Positions 12,846-24,698 of a stretch of DNA of 64,000 nt are shown piece by piece. Location: contig JACDQD010000103.1 of the NCBI GenBank assembly GCA_019843655.1, positions 930,001-994,000 on the forward strand. The letters are read 5' to 3'. The notes beneath the pieces are model-generated. The model worked only from the letters and a program-made list of their open reading frames with translations, searched no databases and was not told where the DNA came from. Origin of the DNA: Lethocerus indicus (lineage: Eukaryota > Arthropoda > Insecta > Hemiptera > Belostomatidae). Both the position numbers and the translations under genes were made by a program. Numbering within the stretch: the first letter of the stretch is position 1; each line of letters begins with the position of its first letter.

Positions 12846-13411
12846 TTTCAAATTTCTATATATATTATTGCTGTACATTTATTCTACCAAAGCAACTGCA
12901 CACTCCATGATCTTTATTATAGACATAATTCATGGATAACGTGTCCCCATTAATAACGAGGGGTCGAATAAATTCTTTTTTGAATTTGTTGTTTCTGGCT
13001 CCGCGTTTTGCGTTAGGGCCCATTTGACGATGCCTAAATTAAATTGCGGTGTTCACAATGGTTGAGCGGTCGAGGTCCGAACAATGGGCGCCCAATTACA
13101 ACGGGCCCACTCCTCGTTATGTATTTATCATCGCCTGCCCATAATAAACTTCCGTTCGACGCACGCACTTCCGTGAATTTTGACCGGCCTAGTTTCGAGT
13201 GCACGGAAGTTTTCGGGTCCCAGTCGTCCATTGCAGGTCTTTAGCCTACCATTTGAATCCGGGTATGCATATGTAATATAGGCTGCAACTGTATTATTAT
13301 TATTACGTAAACAGTCACGTCTATTTGTTCACATAGGAAATAAGTTAAGACTGAATAATACACGTGTTAAGTTTAACATACCTGTTTTGTGGTCTGCGAG
13401 GGGTTAGAATG

Positions 13412-14033
13412 CCGTAGATTTCGCGTGTTCCTGTCTCCTCTCGCCGGTTTGGTCTTTTGATAGACCGGTTTCGACTGCTCTATCAAACTGGTCTATCAAA
13501 AGACCAATCCAGCGAGGAGACAGACACACGAAACCTACGGTACACATGTTAAATGTGTTTACTCTCGCTGGTTTGGTCTTTTGCTAGACCGATTTCGGCC
13601 GCTCGCCATCTTCAGTAGCGGTGTTACTCACTGTTGGCACTTTGGATGTTTTTCGGGCATCCTCACTGCACCGTCACTGTCACTTGTACTGTGGTGTTTG
13701 CCTGCGTATAATGCGTATTGAATTTTAATGTAATACGGCGCCTCGGTTATACTAGCCCGCACTATTGGCCCGTTTGGCGTGGCGTGCATCAGCGCCGTTC
13801 GACCTGTAACGATGTTCAACCGGGACCTCCCCAGTCCATTTTGGCCACAGTATTTATTATTTTCTTTAATTTTTCACCGAAAGCGACAGCGCAGTGATGC
13901 CCGAAAAACATCCAAAGTGCCAAAAGTGACTAACACCGCTACTGAAGATGGCGAGCAGCCGAAACCGGTCTATCAAAAGACCAAACCAGCGAGAGGAGAC
14001 AGACACACACGAAACCTACTGTACACATGTTAA
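13412..14033. mobile_element. Compound foldback (MITE-like) element
   Basis: Two palindromic units of one arm family lie in tandem. Unit 1 is a tight inverted repeat, 13412-13471 against 13485-13540, with a 13-nt loop. Unit 2 has 100-bp arms, 13562-13661 against 13896-13995; I count five mismatches. Weaker pairing extends inward to about 13683/13880, around a loop of roughly 200 bp. Both units end on the right with the same tail (GAGACAGACACAC..., then GTACACATGTTAA) at 13515-13552 and 13996-14033. Unit 1 therefore looks like an internally deleted copy beside a longer one. No transposase is encoded. A TTAA occurs at the right ends, but no convincing target-site duplication was found, so the superfamily is left open. 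When transcribed, the arms would form long double-stranded RNA. Confidence 0.8.
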
Positions 14034-16948
14034 GGGTTACCACAATTTATAGAATACAATTGTTCTGATACAGTTCAGGGTCGAGATTAAAAAAACATCC
14101 CCCGAACTTCATAATTGTTAAACCCCTAAATCATGACGACGATTCATCGGCCCTTCCTATTTATTATGTTTGACGATAAAAAATTAACGCGGCTCCAAAT
14201 TGGACGGAGGATGGGCTCGTCCGCTATTGTTTTTGCGAGCGAGCCCCCGTGCCACGGCCGAAGCGAACCGAAACATAATGGAGATGTAATGCCGTCTGAC
14301 GGGCCTTCTTGTCTAGGCCTAATAATCAGAATTAATTGCCTGCCACCTTCCTCCCCTCCCGACGGTGACTTATTGCTATCTCGTCCGGCGGGGGAGATTA
14401 AATTCTGTATATAGAAAAAAAAAGGAAAACTGACGAATAATTACGGCCCGGAGCTAAAGCCCGAGAGTAACATCTTTGACCAAAATTAATATCGCAGCCT
14501 TTCAGGACTCAAACAAGTTTTATATTAATAATAAGTGTGTGTCGAGGGGTCGGCCTCTTATTTATAAAAACTTTTAGCTAGTGCTGAATATAATATAGAA
14601 AAGTTTTAGTCATGCGGAGTATTTCCGGAAGTGTAAAATTAAAATAAGTCGGGAACTATAATTACTCATATTTATTTCATAATATGTATGATATACAATG
14701 TTAACCAACTTTACAAGGTGAGCTGTGAAAGGACGTCTTAAATTTTTAATAGTGCCAGACAAAAATTATATAGTATATCGTTTAAAAGCTACTCTTATAT
14801 ATGGACATGGTATACATACTAAAAATTGGTTAGGTAATTAAGGGGTTGTGATTACAAATAGTTCCCCATTTGGAACCATGAGAAAGTCCAAGCTCTTGAG
14901 GGATCAGCAGTAAGTGCTGGCGGATGTATTGACAGACACCGATGTGTTTAATGGCGTCTCTCCCCCCTCCCCCTGTCGTCGCCTCATTGATCGGTAATTA
15001 ATTCCCTTTCCGTGTCTGAGATTGCAATTAAGGATTACACGTCTGGCGGTGCATCGGGGTCCGGGGTCGGGCGCAGTGTAAGTAGCGTGGGGTCGCGCGC
15101 TGAGCTCCTTGATATTCAAATGGCTCTTGATTGGGTCTCAATTGATGGCATTCAGGCGGTGCAGCCGCTCCTATAGTGTGCCAGCCACCCGCACTCGAGC
15201 CTACCTCTCGCCCCCACTCCCGCTTCAAAGCTCAAACCCCATCGGGATTAGCGAGATATCCCTCGCCGGGTTATAGTTCGTGGGCCGCACGCGGGTCAGA
15301 ACCCACAAATTTAACTGGGTCATTATATGTTATTCATTGTAGTTTAATAACGTAAGACAATACATATTGTAAGGCACACATATGCCTTAGTAGTCATTGA
15401 AATTTCTATCAACTCTAGTAGGTCCAAATACTACTAAAAAAGTGTCTAAGTAATCATTTTTTATTTTAATTCTGTACGTTCTATGGGAGGTCGCTGAGTA
15501 TTAATTATTAATACAAGGAGCGACAATTTGAGAATTTTATCGCAGGTTATTACATTATTAATAGGAAATCTCTTTTCTTCCCCCTTTGTTAAGCTCATAA
15601 AAGTTCCCCCTCGGGCACCGAGCTCAAATTCCCTCCGTTTCCCGTTTTCCATCAGTCTGGCTCTCTCCCTTTCTGCGGCCTCTCCCATATATCTTGTATA
15701 TTGCCGACACATATAGCCGCTTCTCTTGACCGGGAGGCGCTTACGCCCCCGGGTCACGTACCGGTATAATTTAACGCCGAATGGCCGAGGGACAAGCGCC
15801 GGCCTCCACGACAATCGCTCATCGCTCCCCTCCCACTCCCCCCACCAAGATTCGATTTGAGGTCACCTTTCCACCTAAACCTGCTCCGATCACTCCGAAT
15901 CGCTCCTCCTGTGCTTCCGGTAATGCAATATCTGTCCAAGTAAAGGGCTTTACCGTATAGCGAAATGGTGTTAATAAATATTGCAGTTGCGTAGCCAACT
16001 GTAAGTTGATAGCCTGTATATGAACGATGGTTTCTATATTTATGAATCACGGTGGCCTCCCGGATAATTCTATCCTGGAAAACTCCTTACTAACAATAGC
16101 TAAATATTGAAGTGAAAAGGTTTTTCTACTATTTATGAATGTCAGTCGTATTGAAAAGTGGAGGAAATTATGGTAGTGGTTTTCACGGTTTTCTGGTGAC
16201 TATTAAATTATCTCTGCGTAAAGGGGGAGGCCTTCATTTCGGAATCCAACCCTGGCACGGTTTTCCAATAATTGCATTTTGATTCAGGGCGGACCCAAAT
16301 TACACCCTTTTTCTGTCTTTAATCGTAGCGTTGCTCGTCCCTCCTCGGAAATTCAACTACATTTTCAACTGAGAATGGGATGAATACTAACCAGAACATC
16401 GAGCTAGAAATATCCACTCTTGTTTCATTTATTACAAACCAAAAAATTGAAGGTAAATAAAGCGTTCCCATCCGCGCGGAGCGAGCGCTGGAACTGGAAG
16501 CCCTCCAGGCGCTTACTCTCCCCTCCAGTGGTCCCAGCTCCGTCTCGCTACCGCTCTCCTTTGCTTGTTTAGCAAGGCAAATTGGAATCGGTCTCTGTAG
16601 AAGGAAGCGGAGCCGGGAGTGGAGACGGCGGAGGAAATGCATTAGCTTGTGAAAGGTACTAATTGGGGAGGGATGCGGTATCAAGATCGGAGTTAAGCTG
16701 CAAACACCGGCCGCTGGGTCGCGCTAAACGCATTGTAACCGCCTCATTATACCTCCTCCCTCCAGCCCAATGAACGGGGCAACATCCATTACTCGTCTCC
16801 CGAACTTTCTTACTTCGAAACACAAAGCGTTGTCTCCGCCCGACTAAATGCTTGCCATGTCCTTAACGCCGCGATGCCAGTATTCAATTTCTATGGACAC
16901 TGTATGGTTCAATGAACGGTATTTCGTTTCGAATATCGTAGTATTCTC
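14034..16948. other. Non-coding stretch, no gene seen
   Basis: Alternating AT-rich and GC-rich DNA. Frames at 15461-15814 and 16319-16684 (minus) are arginine/serine-rich, lack a conserved pattern, and coincide with GC-rich patches. Confidence 0.55.
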
Positions 16949-17047
16949 GATCCTCTCTTTCGCTACTCGCCATCTTCAGTAGCTCTTTTTTTCAGTAGCG
17001 TGATGAGGCATTCTGACATAGTGTTCGCTTGTTGGCATCCTGTATAC
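16949..17047. repeat. Diverged fragment of the foldback-element arm
   Basis: The 18-bp CTCGCCATCTTCAGTAGC at 16966-16983 is identical to 13602-13619 of the foldback arm. The neighbourhood is similar too: a CTCTCTTTCGC stretch before it, and GTTGGCA near 17032 as in the arm near 13633. An extra CAGTAGC near 16993 suggests a small internal rearrangement. No inverted partner was found nearby, so it reads as a solo remnant. Confidence 0.5.
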
Positions 17048-18218
17048 ACCTAGCTTTTATAGTTACTAACGTGCTCGGTAATGTCATTCTTTGTCGATGA
17101 GTAGGGATTTGATTAAGCGTCTTATTCTGTTTATATATCATTTATTCGGTAATATAACTCCTAAGCAATTATAATTGCATTATTAAAGCATATAAAAGAT
17201 TGTGATGGAACAGAAAAATTATATTTTTAATACTAAATATTGGTAAAATGAAAGTTTTCGTACTGTAACGAATAAGAACGAAATCGTTCATAATTAATTT
17301 AATTTAGAGCTTCCTCCCGGTAAATCTTTTAATGTTATTCGTGTTTTACATTAAACCATAATTGAAAAATTTCAATATTATTAAAAACGGGAAGGAAACC
17401 CTTAAATCCTCGCTGTAAGAATGGAGGATTATTATCGTAGAGCAAAATAATGGTTTTCAGAGCTTTTATCACGGTGTCGTAATCCCAGGGTGTAATATGG
17501 CGCTATATTAAATACAAAGGCGGATTCGTTTTGTTCCTTTTCCATACGGAATAATGAATCCTTAAAATACTGGAATCTAAAAGTGTTATATTGCGGTTCG
17601 TTTATTTCTCCGACAGTATTATTTTATCTAATTTTAAATTAAACACCATGATCAAGGTGGGTAAATAATTCAGAGTGCTCGAGTAGTAGGTGTTTTTTAG
17701 ATCTTACTTGACGTACCTTCATAAATACAATTTGAAATAACTGTAAATGATTTGAACTAGCGTTTAGGTTTAGTGTGAATGATTCATTATTTTATTTTTA
17801 AACTACGATTTAATTATTGCTTGTTAATTGTTATTATTAACAAATGTTTAGCGTACACCAAGTACAACTGCCAATGTACTGCACTTCCACTTCCATAATA
17901 AGGCTTCCGTGAAGGAAAAACTATTGATGAACTTCATATTTCATCATTCTAAAAATGGCTATCGACATTCGACTTCCGGTCTCATTCGCGGTGGTTCGTT
18001 TGAATCAAATTTTATAAATGAACCGAATATGGATTATGTAAAGGTTTAATTAAAAGTTGGGCCTACTCCAGAGTAACGCGGATGCTCCAAACTTGGAATC
18101 AATCTGGCCGGCCTCGTCTAATATTATCTTGTAAGTGCTCCCCCATAGTTCCCCTAATAGGGGTAGTTTGGCCGCATCACGACTCTCCTTCTCATCCCTC
18201 CAACTCTCCCCATTCTCC

Positions 18219-18221
<3 letters not shown>

Positions 18222-18295
<74 letters not shown>

Positions 18296-18322
18296 CTCTC
18301 TCTCTCTCTCTCTCTCTCTCTT
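18222..18322 (+). repeat. (CT)n microsatellite, ~100 bp
   Basis: Continuous CT dinucleotides run to about 18292, then a short TCCTCC interruption, then more CT to 18322. The long Ser/Leu and Arg/Glu alternating reading frames here on both strands are products of the repeat, not genes. Confidence 0.97.
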
Positions 18323-18498
18323 CTCACCCCAATAGCCCAACGAACCCTATCTCGCTCTGTCTCCGGGTCGGAGAAGTGCAGTGCCAACTTGATGCGGTCT
18401 AAATTGATTCATTATCCTAATGGCCATCGGCCCCCTGATCGCGTCTCAGAGTTTCGACCGAATCGTCTCGTACACCTGAAAATCCGTGATATCGGATA

Positions 18499-18519
18499 CC
18501 ACGTCCGGTGTGGACGTGG
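18499..18519. other. Short perfect hairpin
   Basis: CCACGTCC (18499-18506), loop GGTGT, GGACGTGG (18512-18519). Only 8 bp; no flanking pairing or U-run to suggest a function. Confidence 0.35.
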
Positions 18520-18580
18520 AGCTAAGTTGTGCAAGTGCTCACATATTGCCCAAAATACAGAAACCGTACAGGCGATTTAA

Positions 18581-21500
18581 TAATAAATTGTATAAAATAA
18601 AATAAGAAATAAAACCGCATCTTTATAACCTCAGGTGTACTCAACAGAGCCATGAATTTTTGAATATTACGATTTGGATAATCACGGTATTATTAACTTA
18701 AAATAACGTATATGAAGTTCACAGTGTCAGAGAACAAATAGTGAATTCAATACATTCAACACAAAAAACTTTATTATTAGTGTATTAAATATCTGGTGTA
18801 TTCGATAAGTTAACCTGCAATTTGATCAGGCCGAATAGATTCATTAAGCTAATGGTCGAGGTTGGACAGGTTTAATCAAGTTTCAGAACAACAGTTGAAC
18901 GATCCAGTTTCGACAGGCTCACCTTGCCCTCGTGTAATAGTATGCCATAATATGACTATAACGATTTTCTACGCTACCCCGTAGGGAATTTTCATTATTC
19001 CTCGATATAGTATGATTATTAGGACTCTTTTAAAAGAACTTACTATCCGTAGGACCATCTTTTCAGCAGTAACTGAAAGCCACAATATGTTTTATTTACT
19101 AGAATCGGCATTAGGTTAATAAATCTTCTAGGTCCTTACGAACGTGTGTCCTTTTGTCCATAACTGGTTATCTAATTGCTCTACAAAAATCTAATTACTT
19201 GCCAAATAGTAATAAACAAAACTACTCTGTTTCAATAATTGATGATGATATCACTCCAACCATGACATTACAGTCCCAATAGTCGTTTACAAGGCCGGAT
19301 ACCTAGGAATAAATATTTCCTTTTGCGTGTGTACCTTTTGTGTGAATGGGCGGACGTATTTCACGCGATACGCCTGCCAAATGCATTTTGCACTTGGCCG
19401 TGAATTCCTTTGAAATATGTATTTTCCCTACGTGGCGGTTCGAAAGGGCAATCCCCGTATAGTAAGGGCGAAGGACGATAAAACGTTTATAGATTGTACA
19501 ATATTCAGTACGGAGCTTCTTGCAAGGAAATACCAATTGGATATATACTTGGAATATTTCTGTCGCATTACATTATTTCGAGCCCAACGGTTCCGTATTT
19601 CCCGATTTATTTTCAATCAAACCAATTTTGCGATCATATCTTTACAGGTTAAATATAGTAAACCTAAAAAATCTAATTTCACCAATAAAATTTCACTAAT
19701 CCACTCCGATGAATCATATCTGATGAATGGCTAATTGGAATTTATGTTAAGTTATGGAATTTATGGGAAATATCTTTATCCTAATTTTAAGAAGTCTCAG
19801 GGAATTAATTTGTTGTAAGTGCTGAACTAAACTGTTAGCATCCTGAGCTGACAATATTTATAGTAATAGAGGACATTTACAATTGTTATGTTTTCCGTAG
19901 ACTGAAATCGTCACGCGATTAAGTAAAATACAGTGACTAATGAAATTTGCACTAGATTTGTCTGGGAATGTGGGCAGAATTTATACTCTGATAAAATTGA
20001 TTCGGATTAAATATAGGTTGGGAGGCAACCAGTTGAATGGCGGGGCGGCATGCTCCGAGTGATGTTCCCACAACATAAATCGAGGGCTGGACCTGGCCAT
20101 ATCCCCCGCCTACCACTTGTCTCCTGCACTTCAAACGGATTTACCGCTTTTAGTCTTTCCCGGGCCCCTGCCAGAGCCGGACACCGGACGTTTCCCACAT
20201 TTTTCAAAATTCTATCCCCTGCCCTTTATCCCTCCTGGGGCACCGTACCGGAAATTATCACGTGAGATGTTGGGGGGGCAAAACCCATTTGCGGTGAAGA
20301 ATTTTTCACGATTTCGTTTAGTTTCGATTCGTTCAAACATTCAAAAATGTACAACTATACTCGGTACTATCCTTGAGAATTATTAGAGTGGACAGGAAGC
20401 CCATATCCAGTTCTAGCCATCTTTATTGCAGTAATCCTGCTAAATATGTTCAATGATTATAATAAATAGGTATTTTATCCGTATAGGGGGTATATGTTAT
20501 CGACCGATTATATGCCGTGGTGGGATCATTATGTACGGGCGGAATTTAAGTATCGTCTAATGCGTTTGAAATGAATTGCAATCATCCGTTGCGATTCACA
20601 TATGAGCTGGGGTGATGTGTAAGGTAAATGACCCCGCGGTTGTAAAGTCGGGGCCGCAAGTGTCAGTGTTAATCCAACCAGGTGGTCGGGCCGTTCGTTT
20701 TCATTGTTCCTTTTTACGACGCGGTCCCAAATGAATAAAACGCGTTCAATGAATTGCGGTACTCTTGGCCCAACTTTCATCGTGATCAGCGTTAATTTCT
20801 TCGGGGCGCGCTTAAACAAGACGACGAATGGGAGTTTTACTGCAATTGTAGCGTTTCCGGGCAGTGAGAAGTTAAATAACCCTCGTGGAAGGAACTAAAA
20901 ACGCCCAGAATCAAATGAAAATTAATCAGAACGATACATCTCCACTTTTACTTCATTTTTATTGGCTATTGTATAAAATGCGCGGAACACAAAGCGTGTC
21001 CAACTCTTTCCAAATGAAGGGATAGTTAAACTTTTGACGAGAAAACACTGTCATTAAAAAATTATATGCCGCTATTTTAAGAATTTTATTATAGCTTCGA
21101 GCGCGCTGCGGTTGCATAAAACACTGGAGATATACCGTACAACCTATTTTGATATTTTGGGAAAACGCACATTGATATGGATTTAAATTCTTAATTAAAT
21201 AAACGTGTTAATGAACTTATATTTCGGGATTGTGTATACAATTTTGGATTCATCCGGTTGGAGAATGGGGTCGAGTGGGCCGTCGGGTCAGAGGTTAGTT
21301 TTATCGGTTCGGGGTCGACGGCAATAAGGGCGGGAAGGGCCCTAGCGGGGCCCCATAAACGTTGCCGGATAATTCAATTTATCATACATATCGAGGGTCT
21401 CTTCCAGCCCCCCTGCCCTAGTCCAGGGGAGAACAATGCCCGGACGTTGTACTTTTTTATACGGTCCCTACCACTCAGCCCCCCCCCCCCATCTCCGGCT

Positions 21501-24500
21501 CCAACGCAGTATGGTTATACGCTATGTATTAGAGGCCGCCGCCAAAACCGCGCCGATTTATGCCACCGGCCGGTGACTCAGTGTCCTTAAAAGCGAGAGC
21601 TCTGACCCGAGGCCCTTTCATCCCACGATATTAGACACAGGCGCTTGTCCGGGACAGAGAATAGGAATATATTTTTGGTGCGCTCCCTCTAAACAGTTTT
21701 TTCATTTAAATTTCATTCAGAGGACGCTGTACCTCTTGCGTTCAGCGTTACATAATCAACGGAAATTAAATTCTTAATTTAAGAAAATGAAGTGGAAAAA
21801 CTATTTCAGTGATGTTTCGTTTCTAAATACGGTCACGCGAAACGCGTACTCAACTTGCTGCTCGACAAGTAAACAGTTTGTAAACATTCTGTGTAGGTCT
21901 GCAAATATTATGAGGATCAAAATTGTACAAAAATTACTATATATTCTCTGTGTAACCTATTATTTATCCCCGGAATGGGCCTGTTGGCAACAAATTAGAA
22001 AAAGGTTCCGCTATGCTTATTGTGGTGGCGAGCCTGGTTCATAGAACACAAGAAATTTCATACTTTTTTACGTTAAAACGTGAGTTGTGCCGGTTATTTA
22101 TGCAAAAATGTTTCTAATTTCGATGTATCTTTGAAACATTGACTTGGAGGGGGGGGGATCGTTTGTATTCTTCTCTAAGGAATGAAATAAACATTCACGG
22201 ATTCGATCCCGCTTGGTGTGGGCGGCTGGAAGGGGGTGGGGTTGGTTCGTTCCAGGGTTTCCGAGCCGGTGAACACTCTTGGTTCGGAATCCGTTGTAAA
22301 ACTTTGCCGCTCTGACGGCTTTGAAGTGATTCTGAGCGGCTAACGACCACCCTCTCCAACCCTTCTCCACTCGCCGGAATGCAATTGGTTGTTGTTCTCA
22401 CCCAATCGGGTTAACCGCCTAAGCCGGATGTTTATGGGTTAAAAGAAGAGTCGGTCGTTGGCGGGGGAGTTTACAATAAACTGGAATTCAAATCAAACCT
22501 CGAGGTAAAATTCCTTTGGTTCTACTATTGTTTTTCTAACCGACGATGCGGTTTCAGTTTAACAATTTTTCGGTTTTATTTCCTCAAGATAATTTTCCCT
22601 ACATAAGTCCAAATAACTTCTTCGCTAGATTTAATTGTTGTCAATGTTTTTTAAAGTTTGTTATTATACCTCTTTAACTTTTGTACCACCAAACATCCGC
22701 TACCGTTTACTGCACTTGGGAAGCAGGTTTCTGAAAGTGTGTAAGAAAATTCTATTATGTTCACGAGTGTATTTTGTTCACGAAATCCAAAATATATGTT
22801 CATAAAAAGATGTTAATGAAAGTGTCCGATTGGTTTGAATCCGAGAGAAGTGTTCCAAAATGATGTCCTGTGTGGGGAGGGGGGAGACAGAGAGCAATAC
22901 CCATATTTTCAGTCACGTACGTTTACCCCTTAATATCAAATGCTGACCCCGCCCGTTTACTGCCAACGTCACACGGTTTACTCCGGCGGCTCTCACATTT
23001 TAACCAACTACTTTTTGTTAATCAGATTTTCAATATTTTCCCCTGGATCAAGTAAAATACGCTAGTATTACAGTGTCTCAGTTCATTTGAAAATGTCTCG
23101 CAAAACCTTCATCATATTTAACATGAATGACAGACATTTATAAATCGATCAACTACAATTTTGTTTCCCTTAGGGAAATTTGCAGTGATTTAAACTGTAA
23201 ACTCTTAGGAAATAATGATTCGCTCGTGGAGGGAAATTCAGCGAACCTCCTTATATTATGAAAGGAGTCTATTACAGCCGTTACCTGTAGCCAATTACAG
23301 AGTGCCGAAGGAAGGATCTGGAATATGCTAAAACCTTGCCTCGGGGGAGGACAGAGTGGCCCTTGGGCCGAGCTCAACAGCAGCTCAGAAGGGGAAGCTG
23401 TTCTGCCCTATTTGGTCCAATTCCGGTGGGCACCGCATCGCTCCTTACCCTTTCATAAATATGAAACAGGCCACCGCTGGGGGTCTAGCCCTTCCCCTCC
23501 CCTGTACCTTTCTCTACACTATCCACGCTATTGTTCACTGAAATGTATAACTGATTGCATGAAAATTGAAACCCCGTACCCCGAACCTTTATTGGGGCCC
23601 GGATTTTCTATCGGTTAATATATATAGGAGCGCGCCCGCACGTATGCCGAGTTTACCGGGAAGTGATTTACATCATCGTACTTTTACCTGAAGATTTTTT
23701 ATGAAAGAGGCTGCTACGTAAAGTATGCGTAAACCATCACAATTCAATATTTAGAAACTGCGAGCACACAATGAATTCTTCCACAATAATCTTTTCGGAT
23801 TTAATTACAGAGGAAAAATAATTTTGAGATGAATTAAGATATTCTGGTGATCGTCCAACGTTATTGTCTTTAAGATTTTGACAACACCTTTTACATCATG
23901 ATAACGTTATGATTTAAGTTAATGATTTTCATCTTATGAATAGGATACAAATTATTTTTATTATCTTCATTAATTTAATCACAACAAAGCTATCCTTAAT
24001 TTTCATCGTTACATGTAGACAAATAAATGCATGGATGATTAGAGAAATTTTGCATAATTAGCATTTTATTTTTATTGTACCCCGCAATCTGAGCCACAGC
24101 GAACTCGATATTGAAATGGCGGATGTACATAAACGGGATAATATCGCATCGTATATTTAGTTTCGTGATTTTGTGTTCACTATTATATTCATTCTATGAT
24201 AGTGACAGGACTTTATGACTCCGAGTAACAAAACGATATTAATCCTTGCCGTTTTCCTAAATTCAACTCGGAAAGAGGCCGGGCCGCCTTTTCGTCTGTC
24301 TCTCCCTCGACAAGTATTTGCACAAAGCATTTAATACTGCTCAACACGCTGCAGGCCCACTCATTATTGACTCTCGGATATGCGACGGTGTATTTTATTA
24401 AAAACTGTGTATTAAGCGCGCCCAGTATTAAACTTGCCCCGCTTCAAAAAGTAATTGCGTTCCTCGAGACGGCCTGCTGAGTTCAGGCTGACGTGTGTTG

Positions 24501-24640
24501 GAATTGTCGGTGGGATATCTACGCTTTATGCAGTGAAATACATGTATGAAGTGACTGTACTTTACTGTGACTGTATGTGTACGTTTTGAAAACGTAAGGT
24601 TTTTCCATCCGTGGTGAAGGAATTCAGTCATTTATCTTTT

Positions 24641-24642
<2 letters not shown>
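18581..24642. other. Non-coding stretch, no gene seen
   Basis: Mostly AT-rich. GC-rich segments at 20.0-20.3, 21.3-21.6, 22.2-22.4 and 23.3-23.6 kb give short shadow frames on both strands. Homopolymer C at 21480-21490 and G at 22149-22157. No recognisable exon or element. Confidence 0.55.
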
Positions 24643-24694
<52 letters not shown>

Positions 24695-24698
24695 TATA
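24643..24698 (+). repeat. (TA)n microsatellite
   Basis: A perfect TA run to 24688, then CA, then a further short TATATATA. It is self-complementary and prone to cruciform formation and length change. Confidence 0.97.

Noticed and set aside
18050..18402. Open frames of Ser/Leu or Arg/Glu repeats on both strands
   Set aside because: They are translations of the (CT)n microsatellite; the same applies to frames at 49058-49358 and the Tyr-Ile frame at 50378-50593.
22841..22853. GGTTTGAATCC, another B-box-like sequence
   Set aside because: No T-arm pairing and no cloverleaf partner upstream.
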